The notes: generated from the letters alone by a model not told the origin. Shown: positions 1 to 9,003, counted from the stretch's first letter. The stretch is DNA of 64,000 nt from an uncultured Streptomyces sp. (GCF_947488945.1 NZ_CANLBS010000002.1:310001-374000); one strand, 5' to 3'. Translations and numbers: made by a program.

Positions 1-1
1 T

Positions 2-940
2 GCGCCGCTCGTCCGGCTGCCGCACGGCATCGGCCACATGAAGCTCTCCCGGACCCTCGAGACGCCGCCCGGCGAACCCCGTGCGGTCGGCGGGCTCGGC
101 CGGAACTACCTGATGCGTGACGGTGAGGTGATCCCCAAGGCGCTCGCCCTCGCGCACCGGGACGACCTGGAGACGCTCAGGACGACGTGCCCGCAGGCGC
201 TGCCCGTCGCGGAGGTCGTCGGGGACGCCGATCACGACCGGATCGTGGCGAGCATGCCGCGGCGGGCTCGCTACCGGGAGGCGCTGGGGCTCCGGCCGGG
301 GCAGAAACTCGTGGTGGCGGCGTCCACCTGGGGACTCGGTTCCTCCATCAACCGGCTCGACGCGCTGCTGCCGAGGCTGCTGGCCGAACTCCCCCCGCAG
401 GAGTACCGGGTGGCGGTCATGATGCATCCCAACGTGTGGTCCGGCCACGGGGTCTGGCAGGTCCACGCGTGGCTGGAGACGTTCCGGCGGCGCGGGCTGG
501 TGGTGGTGCCCCCGGAGGCGGACTGGCGCAGTCTGCTCGTCGCGGCGGACGTCGTGCTGGGCGACGCCGGCTCCAGCACGCTGTACGCGACCCTGACCGA
601 CGCGGTGATCCTGATGGCCCGCTTTCCCGAGGCGGACGTCGACCCGCGCTCCCCGGGCGCGGAGCTGGCGCGAACGGCTCCGGTCCTCTCACCGGCCCAC
701 CCCCTGCCCGACCAGCTCGCCCATGCGGCGGCGGAGTACCCGGCGGCGGAGTACGCGCGGATCGCGGCGCGCATCTCCTCCGAGCCGGGGCGGTTCAACC
801 AGCGGATGCGGAGCCTGTTGTACCGGTTGCTGGGGCTCGGGCAGCCCTCCTTCCCCCCGGTGACCAGGGCGCTGCCGCTGCCCGCGCCGCTGGAGGGGCC
901 GCGCGGCGCTCACCCGGGCCCGGAGGAGGTGTCCGCGTGA
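2..940 (+). CDS. Glycosyltransferase-like protein, 5'-truncated
   Basis: The frame is open to the left edge, so the start lies outside the window; the first internal ATG is at 38. The C-terminal half has a Rossmann-like layout resembling CDP-glycerol or GT-B type transferases: a GxKLVVAASTWG strand, then HPNVWSGHG, then a DWRSLLVAADVVLGDAGSS segment that looks like a nucleotide-sugar binding loop. No signal peptide or membrane helix is visible in the part seen. The stop overlaps the GTG start of the next gene (GTGA), so the two are translationally coupled. The enzyme assignment rests on layout only; the substrate cannot be told. Confidence 0.6.
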   Translation, partial: APLVRLPHGIGHMKLSRTLETPPGEPRAVGGLGRNYLMRDGEVIPKALALAHRDDLETLRTTCPQALPVAEVVGDADHDRIVASMPRRARYREALGLRPGQKLVVAASTWGLGSSINRLDALLPRLLAELPPQEYRVAVMMHPNVWSGHGVWQVHAWLETFRRRGLVVVPPEADWRSLLVAADVVLGDAGSSTLYATLTDAVILMARFPEADVDPRSPGAELARTAPVLSPAHPLPDQLAHAAAEYPAAEYARIAARISSEPGRFNQRMRSLLYRLLGLGQPSFPPVTRALPLPAPLEGPRGAHPGPEEVSA

Positions 941-1341
941 GCGCGGAACGCTCAGCCCCGTGGGGCACGGGAGCCCTGCTCGTCGGCCTGGACGGCCTGT
1001 CGTCCGGGCGCCTGCGGAGTCTCGCGGACATCCTCGTCGCCGAGGTTCCGCGGTCCCACGGGCCGGCCGTCGTGCTCACCCTGCGCACGCTGGCCGACCA
1101 CCCCGGCTGCCTGCTGGTGGCGGTCCGGTGCGAGGACGGCGGCTGTCTCGTCGCCCTGCGGGAGCGGGACGGCCGGACGCTCGTCCATCACGGGCCGGGG
1201 CGCGTGGCACGCCTCGGCGGACTCGTGCTCCTCGCCGAGGCGCTGTACCGGTGCCACGTCTCGACGACACCGTACGGGCGGACGGCGGCACGCCCGCGGC
1301 CGTGCGCCCCCGACGAACGATGCCCTCCTCACGCGGCGTGA
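937..1341 (+). CDS. Small hypothetical protein coupled to the glycosyltransferase-like gene
   Basis: A 134-residue protein starting at GTG 937, preceded by GGAGGAGG at good spacing and overlapping the previous stop by 4 bp. The sequence has an N-terminal LLVGLDGLSSGRL segment and alternating hydrophobic strands (LLVAVRCEDGGCLVAL), suggesting a small alpha/beta or roadblock-like fold, and ends in an Ala/Pro-rich tail with several Cys. I do not recognise the family. Tight coupling suggests it works with, or regulates, the upstream enzyme. It converges on the leftward regulator at 1373. Confidence 0.6.
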   Translation: MSAERSAPWGTGALLVGLDGLSSGRLRSLADILVAEVPRSHGPAVVLTLRTLADHPGCLLVAVRCEDGGCLVALRERDGRTLVHHGPGRVARLGGLVLLAEALYRCHVSTTPYGRTAARPRPCAPDERCPPHAA

Positions 1342-1372
1342 CCGCGCTCGCGGGCCGACCGGTGGACGCGTG

Positions 1373-3580
1373 TCAGCCGTGCGACCGTGCCAGCCGGTCG
1401 GCCAGCCGCCCTGCGTCCGAGGGGCTGATGGGTGCGTAGAGGGCCAGGGAGCGGCTGTACCGCTCCCTGGCCACCTCGGCCCGCCCGCTCTCCTGAGCGG
1501 TCTCGCCGAGCATCTCCAGGACCCTGGCCTGCCAGTTCACCGAGCCCGTCTCCTCGAACTCGGCCAGGGCCCGGTGCAGTTCGTCCTCACCCAGGGCGGT
1601 GTCACCCGCCTTGGCGTGTGCCTGTCCGAGATGGGCCAGCGCACGGGCCGCGTCGTACGGGTCCCGTACCGCCAGCAGCCCCTCGCGGGCACGGGTCAGC
1701 AGGTCCACGGCGTCCGGCGCCCGCCCCGACGCCAGTGCCACGTCGCCCAGGCAGAGCAGGGTCAGCGCCACGCCGCGGTCGTGTCCCAGGGCCTGCCGCA
1801 TCTCCAGAGCCCGGGTGAAGAGCTCCTCGGCCTCCCGGAGCCGGCCGGCGAGGCGGTGGGACTGTCCGGCCCCGTGCAACGCCTGGGACTCCGCCAGCGG
1901 GTCGCCGTCCTGACGGGCGTTCTCACCGGCCAGGGCGAACCACTTGCCGGCTTCCTCGTGGCGACCCGCGTTGCGCAGTCCGGCCCCACCGGAGGTGAGC
2001 ATTCTGCTCTCGCCACGCCGGTCACCGCTCCGGCGCGCGGCGGCCAAGCCGCGTTCGTGCGCCTCGATCCAGAGGGTGTAGGGGCGTAACCGTAAGAAAA
2101 GGGGCCACATCGCGTCGGCGAGCTGCCACACCAGGTCGTCCCATCCCTGGGCCTCGGCGTCGCGCAGTGTGGCCGTCAGCTGGTCCTGCTCCGCGGCGAG
2201 CCAGTTCAGGGCGGTCACCGCCGTCGCGAAGGGCGGCAACTGCTCGGGAACGTACAGGTAGTCGCGCGGGAGACTGCGGTGGCTCGGAGCGAGCAGGGCC
2301 TCCGCGGCCGTCGTCGCGGCCAGGTAGAAGTCGGCCGCCCGGCGGACGACGACCCGCCGCTCCTCGGCGCCGTCCTCGTGGACGGCGAGCCCCGCCGCGT
2401 GCGCGCGGATCAGGTCGTGGAAGCGGAAGCGGTCGAGCCCGGCGACGCCGTCCGGTCCCAGGTCCTCCAGCAGGTGTACTTCCGCCAGTGAATCCAGCAG
2501 TCTGTCGGTCTTCTCGTCGTCCAGTCCGCAGGCGGCGGCGACCACCGGCGCGCTGAACACCGCCACCGGGAGGATGCCCAACTGCCGGTACCCCCGGGCG
2601 TGCGGGGGACTCAGCAGCCGGTACGAGGCGTCCAGCGCCGCCCGCACGGCGTGTTCCCCCGCGATCTCCAGCGTGTCCAGCGGGCTCGAACCGCCCCGTC
2701 CGAGTGCCGTGGCGGTCGCGGATACGGGCTGACGCGGGCGCACCGCGATCCTGCCGGCCGCCACGCAGACCGCGAGGGGAAGCCCGGCGCAGAGGGCCGC
2801 CACCTCCCGGGTGGCCTCCGGCTCGCGGCCGACCCGGTCGGCACCGATGCGCCGGCTCAGCAGCTCCACGGCCTCGTCCGGACCCAGCACGTCCAGCGAC
2901 TGGAAGCTGGCGCCGTCGACCGCCAGGCCGGAGAGCCGCAGACGACTGGTGACGGCGACGAGGCTGCCCGTACCGGAAGGCAGCAGCGGGCGCACCTGGG
3001 CGGCGGTCAGAGCGTTGTCCAGCATGACGACGACGCGCAGTCCCGCCGTACGCGTCCTCCAGAGTGCGGCGAGCTCGCCCAGTCCCTCGGGGAGGCCCGT
3101 ATGGCCCAGGGCGCGGAGGAACTGGGTGAGCACCTCGGCCGGTGCGGCCGGTTCGGAGGCTTCGGCGTACCCCCGCAGATCGGCGTAGAACTGGCCGTCG
3201 GGGTACTGGGGGATCAGACCGCGCAGCCAGTGCGAAGCCAGCGCTGTCTTGCCCACCCCGGCGGGACCGCTGATGACGGCGAGTGCCGTCCCCGGTGCGC
3301 GGTGCTCCGCGAGGAGGCCGAGTGCACGGAGTTCGGGTACGCGGCCGATGAAGTCCGCGGGGCCGGGGAGGAGTTGCCGGACGGCGGCCGGCGCGGCGGC
3401 GGGGGCGGCCGCCGGGGTGGTGTGGAAGTGGACGCCTCCCTGGATCTCGTGGCTCTGGATCACCGGCCCCGCGACGGAGGCCGCGGTATCGAGCCGGTTT
3501 CCGGAGGCGTTCTGACCGCCGCCCTGCCAGCGGCTCGTGTTCCGGCGGCCGGGTTCGCCACCCTCCGTGCGTGATTCCAC
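1373..3580 (-). CDS. NB-ARC ATPase / TPR regulator without a DNA-binding domain
   Basis: About 735 residues from GTG 3580, which has a GGGGGAAGG Shine-Dalgarno; an alternative GTG at 3637 (AGGGAA) and a TTG at 3712 are in frame. The N-terminus has IQGGVHFH (about residue 46), a signature often found just ahead of STAND/NB-ARC modules in actinobacteria. Then come Walker A GPAGVGKT (about 105-112), a Walker B-like LRVVVMLDNA strand, a TSR sensor motif, GLPLAV, and from about residue 430 a series of TPR repeats. STAND proteins act as nucleotide-gated switches; there is no SARP DNA-binding domain here, so it may act through a partner. Two TTA leucine codons (2093-2095 and 2087-2089) make translation probably dependent on bldA tRNA. 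It is divergent from the AfsR-like gene. Confidence 0.85.
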   Translation of the reverse strand: MESRTEGGEPGRRNTSRWQGGGQNASGNRLDTAASVAGPVIQSHEIQGGVHFHTTPAAAPAAAPAAVRQLLPGPADFIGRVPELRALGLLAEHRAPGTALAVISGPAGVGKTALASHWLRGLIPQYPDGQFYADLRGYAEASEPAAPAEVLTQFLRALGHTGLPEGLGELAALWRTRTAGLRVVVMLDNALTAAQVRPLLPSGTGSLVAVTSRLRLSGLAVDGASFQSLDVLGPDEAVELLSRRIGADRVGREPEATREVAALCAGLPLAVCVAAGRIAVRPRQPVSATATALGRGGSSPLDTLEIAGEHAVRAALDASYRLLSPPHARGYRQLGILPVAVFSAPVVAAACGLDDEKTDRLLDSLAEVHLLEDLGPDGVAGLDRFRFHDLIRAHAAGLAVHEDGAEERRVVVRRAADFYLAATTAAEALLAPSHRSLPRDYLYVPEQLPPFATAVTALNWLAAEQDQLTATLRDAEAQGWDDLVWQLADAMWPLFLRLRPYTLWIEAHERGLAAARRSGDRRGESRMLTSGGAGLRNAGRHEEAGKWFALAGENARQDGDPLAESQALHGAGQSHRLAGRLREAEELFTRALEMRQALGHDRGVALTLLCLGDVALASGRAPDAVDLLTRAREGLLAVRDPYDAARALAHLGQAHAKAGDTALGEDELHRALAEFEETGSVNWQARVLEMLGETAQESGRAEVARERYSRSLALYAPISPSDAGRLADRLARSHG

Positions 3581-3902
3581 GTGTGCCGCCTTCCCCCGTG
3601 CGCTTGCACGTCCGACGACCAAGAGATCCTTCGGCACGTGGTGTTCCCTTAGTGGTGCTTCTTCAACCACGTGCCATCGAGCGTGATCGATTAAGACAAT
3701 ATTTTCGATCAACTCACAACTGCTTTGACCGAACTTGGCGTTGTGGCATTCTTCTGCTGAGAACTTTGATATAGGCCCCGACGTCCCGGATTACCGGCAC
3801 GTCGCGGAGATACCGGATGCCCGCGCCACCGCCGACCGGCACGGACACGCCACGCACGCAGCCTTCTGGCCGAAAAGCGACAACCCGTGATGGGGGGCGT
3901 TG
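3581..3902. promoter_or_regulatory. Divergent promoter region between two STAND regulators
   Basis: About 320 bp separate the two divergent regulators, and the middle is clearly AT-richer than the rest of the window. It contains an inverted repeat GATCGA-N14-TCGATC (3685-3710). On the plus strand there is a -35-like TTGACC at 3725-3730 and a TATAGG -10-like element at 3770-3775, too far apart to be one promoter. Part of the left edge could be coding if the leftward gene starts at 3637 or 3712. I see no structured RNA here. Confidence 0.4.
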
Positions 3903-6900
3903 GTGGCATTCGAGATCCGCATCCTGGGATCCGTCGAATTGATGGTGAACGGTTCCGCCGGACCGCACGGCACGCCGAAACAGATGGCTCTGCTGGCCGC
4001 CCTGGCCGTCGACGCCGGCCGTCCGGTCTCGAAGGACGCCCTCATCCACCGGCTCTGGGACGACGACCCTCCCGGTAAACCCGGTGCCGGCCTGCACGCG
4101 TACATCACGAAGGTGCGCGGACTGTTGGCCGGGGACGCCGAGGGCCGTCCGGTCATTTCCCAGAGCGGCCACGCCTACACGCTCGTCATGGACCCGGACG
4201 ACGTGGACTGGCACCGCTTCCAGAGGCTCGGCGCCGAGGCGCTGACGCGTGCGGACGAGGGCGACGACGAGGGGGCGCTGTCGCTGCTGCGTGAGGCGGA
4301 CGGCCTGTGGCGCGGTGAACCCCTGGAGGGCATGGGCGGTCTGTGGGCCCAGGGGATCCGGAGGAGTCTGACGGGCAAGCGCCTGGCGGTGACACTGACG
4401 AGAGTCGCCGTCGAACTGCGGCGCGGACGCTACGCCGAGCTCGTGCCGGACCTGTCGGCACTCCTCGACACGCATCCCACGGACGAGACGCTGGCGGGCC
4501 ATCTCATGGTCGCCGACTACGGCTGCGGCCGCATGGCCGAGGCGCTGCGCGTGTACGAGACGGTACGACGCCGGCTGAGCGAGGAGTTCGGTACGGAGCC
4601 CGGCGAGGCGCTCAGCACCCTCCACGGCCGGATTCTGAACAGGGTGCCGGTGGCGGAGCTGTTTCCGGGCGGTGGTCCGGCACTCTGTGACGCCCCGTAC
4701 ACGCTGCCCTCGCACGGCGAACTCGTCGGTCGGCAGGCCGAACTCGCCGTTCTGCGCGCCCGGCCCAGAACGGGTGCGGTGTTCTCGTTCCAGGCGGTCA
4801 GCGGGATGGGCGGAGTGGGCAAGACCCTGCTGGCCCTCCATACGGCGGCCGTCCTCGCCCCGCAGTACCCGGACGGTCAGATCTACCTGGACCTGGGGGC
4901 GCATGCGCCGGGGGCGGGTCCGCTCACTCCCGAGATCGCGCTCGGGCGGTTGCTGCGTGACTTCGGAGTGCCCGCCGAGACGTTACCGCGTGACCTGGAA
5001 GGGAGAACCGCGCTCTGGCGGACGCTGCTGAGGACGAAGCGCGCCGTCATCGTGCTCGATGACGCCGCCGAGGCGGCTCAGGTGGCCCCGCTGCTGCCCG
5101 GCAGTTCACCCTCGCTCGTCATCATCACCAGTCGTCGTCGGATCGCCGGGCTGCCGGGCGTCCGCCCGCTGTTCCTCGACGAGTTGCCGGCTGCCGATGC
5201 GAGGACGCTCTTCCGGCAGCTGATCGGACCGGAACGCGTGGGGAGCGAGTCGGCTGTGGCAGAAATCGTACAGTTGTGCGGCAATTTGCCGCTGGCCGTG
5301 GAGATCGCGGCGGGGCGCTTGAACTCCCGGCCTTCCTGGACCACCTCCCACCTGCTCGAAAAGCTTTCGCGCGAGCACGGAAGACTGGGCGAGATCAGGG
5401 ACGGTTACCGAGAGGTGACAGGCGTTTTCATGATGTCGTACAAGACGCTTCCCGATGACCAGAAGAGGGCTTTCCGGCTGATGGCGCTGCATCCCGGCAG
5501 CGATTTCACGCTCTATTCAGCCGCCGCCCTGACAGGCTTGAGCCTGCATGATACGGAGCGGTCGATCGAAGCACTGCTCGACGGGAATCTGCTGAAGGAG
5601 CCGTCTCCGGAGCGTTATCGGTTCCACGACCTCCTCGGCCGTTTCGCACGCGAGTTGGACGAGCATACCGAAGGGCGGAGTGAGCGGCACGAGGCAATGC
5701 GACGCGTGATCGAGTTCTCTGTGCATGCCTGCGAAAAGGCGGACGTGGTGGTCTCACCCCGCCGCCCGCGCGTGCACTTCACGGGGCCTCCGCACGGCGT
5801 GCAGTTGCCCGACTGGCGGGACGCGGGGGAGGCCAGGCGCTGGCTCGGGAGTGAACGGTCCGCCCTTGTGGCTGTGGAGCGTGCGGCTAGGGCGCAGGGG
5901 CTGCCCGAGGCCGCCGCCCGACTGGCCCACGCCATGGGCGAGTTGCTGGACGAGGAGGGTCTGTGGAGCGACGCGCGCCGGATGCATGCCGCCGCCGCGC
6001 GTCACTGGAAGCGGGTGGGGGAGCCGAGAGCCGAGATCCTCGCCCTGATCGACCACGGGGCGGCGCTGTCGCGGGCGAGTCGCTACGAGGCCGCTCTCGC
6101 TGCCTGCCGCGCGGCCATCGACGCTGCCGAGGAGCTGGGCGACACCGCGGCGAACGCGGAGGCGAGGCATCGGCTGGGGGTGGTGCTGTGGAACCTCGGA
6201 CGGCTCGACGAAGCCCGCGTTCTCCAGCGGGAAACGCTGAGGCTCCGTCTACTGGAGGGGGACATTCTGCAAATTGCGCGCGCAAAGAATAATCTTGGAA
6301 TCACTTATATCTACTTGGGGAAGTATGCCGAGGCGGGCCAATTGATCCGCGAGGCGCTCAACGGATTTCGTGCGGTGGGGGATGCCAAGGAGGAGCTCCG
6401 GGCGCTGATGAACTTGGGAGATCTGTTCTCCCGTAAAGGTGATCGCGTGACGTCCCGTGCTTTCCTCGAAGAAGCGCTGGGAAGTCCGCACGCCGGCTCC
6501 AGTCCATTGGTCTGGGCGACCGGGCAGGTGAACCTCGCGAATGCTCTGGAGATCCCGGCGGAAGCGGAGGACGCCCTCACTCTTTACCGCGAGGCGTACC
6601 GCACCTTCACGCGACTGGGAGACCGCCGCAATGCGGCTGAGACGCTCCACCGTCTTGGGGTCGTCTTCGCGGAGCTCGGTGACGACGAACAGGCCGTCGC
6701 CTATCAGATGAGGTCGCTGGCGCTGGCCAGCGAGGTGGGGGCGGAGTCCGAGCGGGTGGTCGCTCTTCGCGGCATGGGTGCTGCGGAAGGGCGCCTGGGG
6801 AGGCGGGACGCCGCCGTCCGGCACCTCGGAGAGGCTGGTGCGCTGGCGCGCAGAATCGGGGCGGCGGGTGAGGTCTCCCGGGTGGAGAGTGAGCTCGCCG

Positions 6901-6938
6901 TTCTCCTGCGCGGCGGGCGCGGGCAGCGGTCCGTCTGA
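3903..6938 (+). CDS. AfsR/SARP-family transcriptional activator (BTAD - NB-ARC - TPR)
   Basis: About 1011 residues from GTG 3903, which has GGGGGG five bases upstream (TTG 3900 is the in-frame alternative). The domain order is that of AfsR: an OmpR-like winged helix (residues 1-95, starting FEIRILGSVEL), a bacterial transcriptional activation domain (about 95-240), NB-ARC with Walker A GMGGVGKT near 300 and VIVLDDA, then TPR repeats from about 660 to the end. Members bind direct repeats near promoters and activate secondary metabolism or morphology genes. A TTA codon at 4983-4985 (Leu in AETLPRD) makes it a likely bldA target. The 3' third has lower GC than the flanks (for example 6280-6420), hinting at separate ancestry. 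A small peptide gene follows. Confidence 0.9.
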   Translation: MAFEIRILGSVELMVNGSAGPHGTPKQMALLAALAVDAGRPVSKDALIHRLWDDDPPGKPGAGLHAYITKVRGLLAGDAEGRPVISQSGHAYTLVMDPDDVDWHRFQRLGAEALTRADEGDDEGALSLLREADGLWRGEPLEGMGGLWAQGIRRSLTGKRLAVTLTRVAVELRRGRYAELVPDLSALLDTHPTDETLAGHLMVADYGCGRMAEALRVYETVRRRLSEEFGTEPGEALSTLHGRILNRVPVAELFPGGGPALCDAPYTLPSHGELVGRQAELAVLRARPRTGAVFSFQAVSGMGGVGKTLLALHTAAVLAPQYPDGQIYLDLGAHAPGAGPLTPEIALGRLLRDFGVPAETLPRDLEGRTALWRTLLRTKRAVIVLDDAAEAAQVAPLLPGSSPSLVIITSRRRIAGLPGVRPLFLDELPAADARTLFRQLIGPERVGSESAVAEIVQLCGNLPLAVEIAAGRLNSRPSWTTSHLLEKLSREHGRLGEIRDGYREVTGVFMMSYKTLPDDQKRAFRLMALHPGSDFTLYSAAALTGLSLHDTERSIEALLDGNLLKEPSPERYRFHDLLGRFARELDEHTEGRSERHEAMRRVIEFSVHACEKADVVVSPRRPRVHFTGPPHGVQLPDWRDAGEARRWLGSERSALVAVERAARAQGLPEAAARLAHAMGELLDEEGLWSDARRMHAAAARHWKRVGEPRAEILALIDHGAALSRASRYEAALAACRAAIDAAEELGDTAANAEARHRLGVVLWNLGRLDEARVLQRETLRLRLLEGDILQIARAKNNLGITYIYLGKYAEAGQLIREALNGFRAVGDAKEELRALMNLGDLFSRKGDRVTSRAFLEEALGSPHAGSSPLVWATGQVNLANALEIPAEAEDALTLYREAYRTFTRLGDRRNAAETLHRLGVVFAELGDDEQAVAYQMRSLALASEVGAESERVVALRGMGAAEGRLGRRDAAVRHLGEAGALARRIGAAGEVSRVESELAVLLRGGRGQRSV

Positions 6939-7057
6939 GGAATCCGGATTTATCAACTCCGCCTCCACTGAAGGGTTTGCACAAGGGATCAGTGTCGGCG
7001 ATGATCTAGGTGGTCGCCCACCGGTGCGACAGAACTCTTCAGTAAGTGGAGCCCCTC

Positions 7058-7243
7058 ATGTGTCCGCCCGTTTCGTGGCATGTTCCATTGGCATATGCCT
7101 CAGTCATCCTTGCGATGTTCATTTGCCTTCCCTCGACGTTCAGCGTCGCCCGTCAGCTGCAGCAGCAAAGCGGGACTGACTCTCGCGTAGCGGTGATATC
7201 CGACGGGGGAGCGCCGGCCGGCGTGGCATCGGCCGCGCTCTGA
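7058..7243 (+). CDS. Small hydrophobic peptide gene downstream of the SARP regulator
   Basis: A 61-residue reading frame from ATG 7058 with a GTGGAG Shine-Dalgarno seven bases upstream; GTG 7046 in frame is an alternative. Residues about 9-29 (PLAYASVILAMFICLPSTF) form one hydrophobic helix, followed by a short polar tail (RQLQQQSGTDSR) and an Ala/Gly end. It could be a single-pass membrane peptide or a secreted peptide precursor. It is followed 18 bases later by a strong terminator, which supports it being the last gene of the SARP transcript. I know no family for it. It is real only if translated: the ribosome site and terminator support that, length does not. Confidence 0.5.
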   Translation: MCPPVSWHVPLAYASVILAMFICLPSTFSVARQLQQQSGTDSRVAVISDGGAPAGVASAAL

Positions 7244-7261
7244 GCGACAGGTGCGCACGGC

Positions 7262-7294
7262 AGAGCCTCGCACCGGACGTCGGTGCGAGGCTCT
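7262..7294. terminator. Perfect 14-bp hairpin, bidirectional terminator
   Basis: AGAGCCTCGCACCG (7262-7275) pairs perfectly with CGGTGCGAGGCTCT (7281-7294) around a five-base loop. It lies between the convergent peptide gene and the leftward gene at 7326 and can serve both. There is no U-run, as usual in Streptomyces. Confidence 0.85.
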
Positions 7295-7325
7295 GGTGCG
7301 GAAGGCGGACGACGAGGGTCCTCGT

Positions 7326-8009
7326 TCAGGCCATCTCCAGCGGGAACGCCCCCCGGTGGCCGGTGCCGGCGCCCGCGTCGGGGCGCTCCTCGAACTCGTC
7401 GCAGTGCCACAGCTCCTGGACGAAACCGGTACGCCGGTCCCATATGTCGCGCAGGTCCTCCTCGCCCGCCGCGTCCCGGTAGGCGTCCTTCGCGCCGCGG
7501 AAGCAGGCGAGGCCGCCGGAGAAGCCGCGCACCGGGGCCGGGAAGTAGTCGGAGAAGGCGCACGCGATGCAGGTACGCAGCCGGACGCCCGACGGCAGCA
7601 GCCTTTGTATGGCCGCCAGCGCCGCCGCGAAGTCCCGTTCCGCGCGCTGGGATTCGTAGACCGCCCCGTCCAGGTGCAGCGCGAGGTGCAGGTCCGGGTC
7701 GGCGCGGCGCAGGGACAGCAGGCAGCTCAGGGTGGTGCGTCGCTCCGTGCCGTCCACGACGACGGGGAGCTGGAGGTCCCATTCGAGGACGCAGTCGGTG
7801 AGGACGCCGTCGGCGGTGGTCGGGGCCCCGGCTTCCGGGGGTCCGCCGCCGAGGGGCGTGCCGGGGGTGGGGCGGAGGGCGTCGAAGCTCTCGCCCGTGA
7901 ACTCGGTCCCCCGGATGCGGAGGCGCAGTCGGCGCCCGTCCGTGCTGAGGGTGACCGCCACCGAACCGTCCCGGTCCCGGTACCAGCCTGCCCACGACTC
8001 GTCTGTCAT
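7326..8009 (-). CDS. Conserved protein, DUF6304-like
   Basis: 227 residues from ATG 8009. The sequence begins TDESWAGWYRDRDGSVAVTLS, then a run of beta strands, LLSLRRADPDLHLALHLDG, and a late cysteine motif CIACAFSDYFP (residues about 150-160) followed by GFSGGLACFRG. I recall this as the actinobacterial DUF6304 family, with moderate certainty. It has no membrane segment or signal peptide. There is no clear Shine-Dalgarno; a TACAGT hexamer ends seven bases before the ATG, so the message may be leaderless. Function unknown. It stands alone, converging on the SARP transcript. Confidence 0.75.
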   Translation of the reverse strand: MTDESWAGWYRDRDGSVAVTLSTDGRRLRLRIRGTEFTGESFDALRPTPGTPLGGGPPEAGAPTTADGVLTDCVLEWDLQLPVVVDGTERRTTLSCLLSLRRADPDLHLALHLDGAVYESQRAERDFAAALAAIQRLLPSGVRLRTCIACAFSDYFPAPVRGFSGGLACFRGAKDAYRDAAGEEDLRDIWDRRTGFVQELWHCDEFEERPDAGAGTGHRGAFPLEMA

Positions 8010-8212
8010 GACCGGGACTGTAGCCCCTGCCTCCGACAGTTCCTCCGGCAGCCTCCCCGCTCGTGTGCCGGTCGTGTCAACGGTGCCACGCCGTCGTAGG
8101 CAGGTGAATTGACGGAAGGTCGGGACCGGTGGGTGAGGCCGGTGACCGGGTCCCGCTCACGCAGGCTCGCACCCTCGCGCTCCCGCCCTCTCGCGCGGCC
8201 CCCGGCGGCGCC

Positions 8213-8794
8213 TCAGCCCGCCAGGGCGGTCGGCGGTCCCGCCTCCTCCTCGCCGCCGTACAGTGCGCGCTCGACGCTCGCGTACGTCGCGCCGTGCTCG
8301 GCCAGCACGTCGGCGACGACGCCGGGGCGGGAGGTGAGAGCGAGCAGCAGGTGCTCGGCGCCTATGAACCGGTCGCCCCGGCCGAGCGCGACCCGCAGCG
8401 CGCTCTCCAGGACACCCTTGGCGCCCGCGGTGAAGGGACGGCGCGGCGACCACCAGCGGCGGGGCGGCCGTTCGCCCCCGAGGGCACCCTCGCCGTGCAC
8501 GTCCTCGACCCGGGCGACGATCGCGTCCACGTCGATGCCGAGCCCGCCGAGCGCGGCGGTGTCGGCCCTGGTGAGCCCGCCCCGGCGACGGGCCTCGGCG
8601 AGTCCGGCCTCCAGTGACTCCCGCCGGTCGCGCACGCCGAGCGCCGTCAGCGCGAACGCCGCGCGCCCCTGCCCGGCCTCCAGCAGCGACAGCAACAGGT
8701 GTTCCTCCGACACGTGGTCCGCCCCGGACCGCTCGGAGACGGCCACGGCCCCGGTGACGGCGGACCGGGCCTCGCGGGTGAATCGCTCGAACAT
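8213..8794 (-). CDS. Stand-alone Clp N-domain protein (ClpC2-like)
   Basis: 193 residues from ATG 8794 (GGGAGG six bases upstream). It consists of two Clp repeat units: MFERFTREARSAV...HVSEEHLLLSLL and RPFTAGAKGVLESAL...FIGAEHLLLAL. No AAA+ module follows, so it cannot unfold proteins. It keeps the Phe at residue 2 and the Phe of the RPFT motif (about residue 121), which align with Phe2 and Phe80 of mycobacterial ClpC1, the pocket bound by cyclomarin. Such stand-alone domains (mycobacterial ClpC2) bind degradation signals or ClpC-targeting antibiotics. The gene overlaps the HTH gene by 4 bp (ATGA), so the two proteins are made together and together match the size of a fused ClpC2. Confidence 0.88.
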   Translation of the reverse strand: MFERFTREARSAVTGAVAVSERSGADHVSEEHLLLSLLEAGQGRAAFALTALGVRDRRESLEAGLAEARRRGGLTRADTAALGGLGIDVDAIVARVEDVHGEGALGGERPPRRWWSPRRPFTAGAKGVLESALRVALGRGDRFIGAEHLLLALTSRPGVVADVLAEHGATYASVERALYGGEEEAGPPTALAG

Positions 8795-9003
8795 CAATGC
8801 CTCCCGTACTTCTTGTGCACGGCTTGACGGCTCACGCCCAGCTCGGCCGCGATCTCCTGCCACGACCAGCCCTTGGCGCGGGCGCTGCGTACCTGTACCG
8901 CTTCGAGCTGCTCCAGCAGCCGTCGCAGCGCGGCGACGGACCGCAACCCGACCCGGGGGTCGTGGTCACCGGCGCGCGCGGCGAGATCCGTTGCTTCGGT
9001 CAT
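8794..9003 (-). CDS. Small helix-turn-helix regulator, operon partner of the Clp N-domain protein
   Basis: A 69-residue protein from ATG 9003. Residues about 20-45 form a helical segment (SVAALRRLLEQLEAVQVRSA) and residues 46-65 a helix-turn-helix (WSWQEIAAELGVSRQAVHKK). It has no Shine-Dalgarno; the promoter's -10 ends six bases before the ATG, so the message is probably leaderless. Two identical-type palindromes cover the promoter, which suggests autoregulation by this protein. The stop overlaps the ClpN start, so regulator and sensor domain are coupled. Inference: the ClpN protein controls the DNA binding of this HTH. Confidence 0.85.
   Translation of the reverse strand: MTEATDLAARAGDHDPRVGLRSVAALRRLLEQLEAVQVRSARAKGWSWQEIAAELGVSRQAVHKKYGRH

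Noticed and set aside
3692..3694. A third TTA codon in the NB-ARC/TPR gene
   Set aside because: It lies upstream of the preferred start (GTG 3580) and is only coding if translation begins at TTG 3712.
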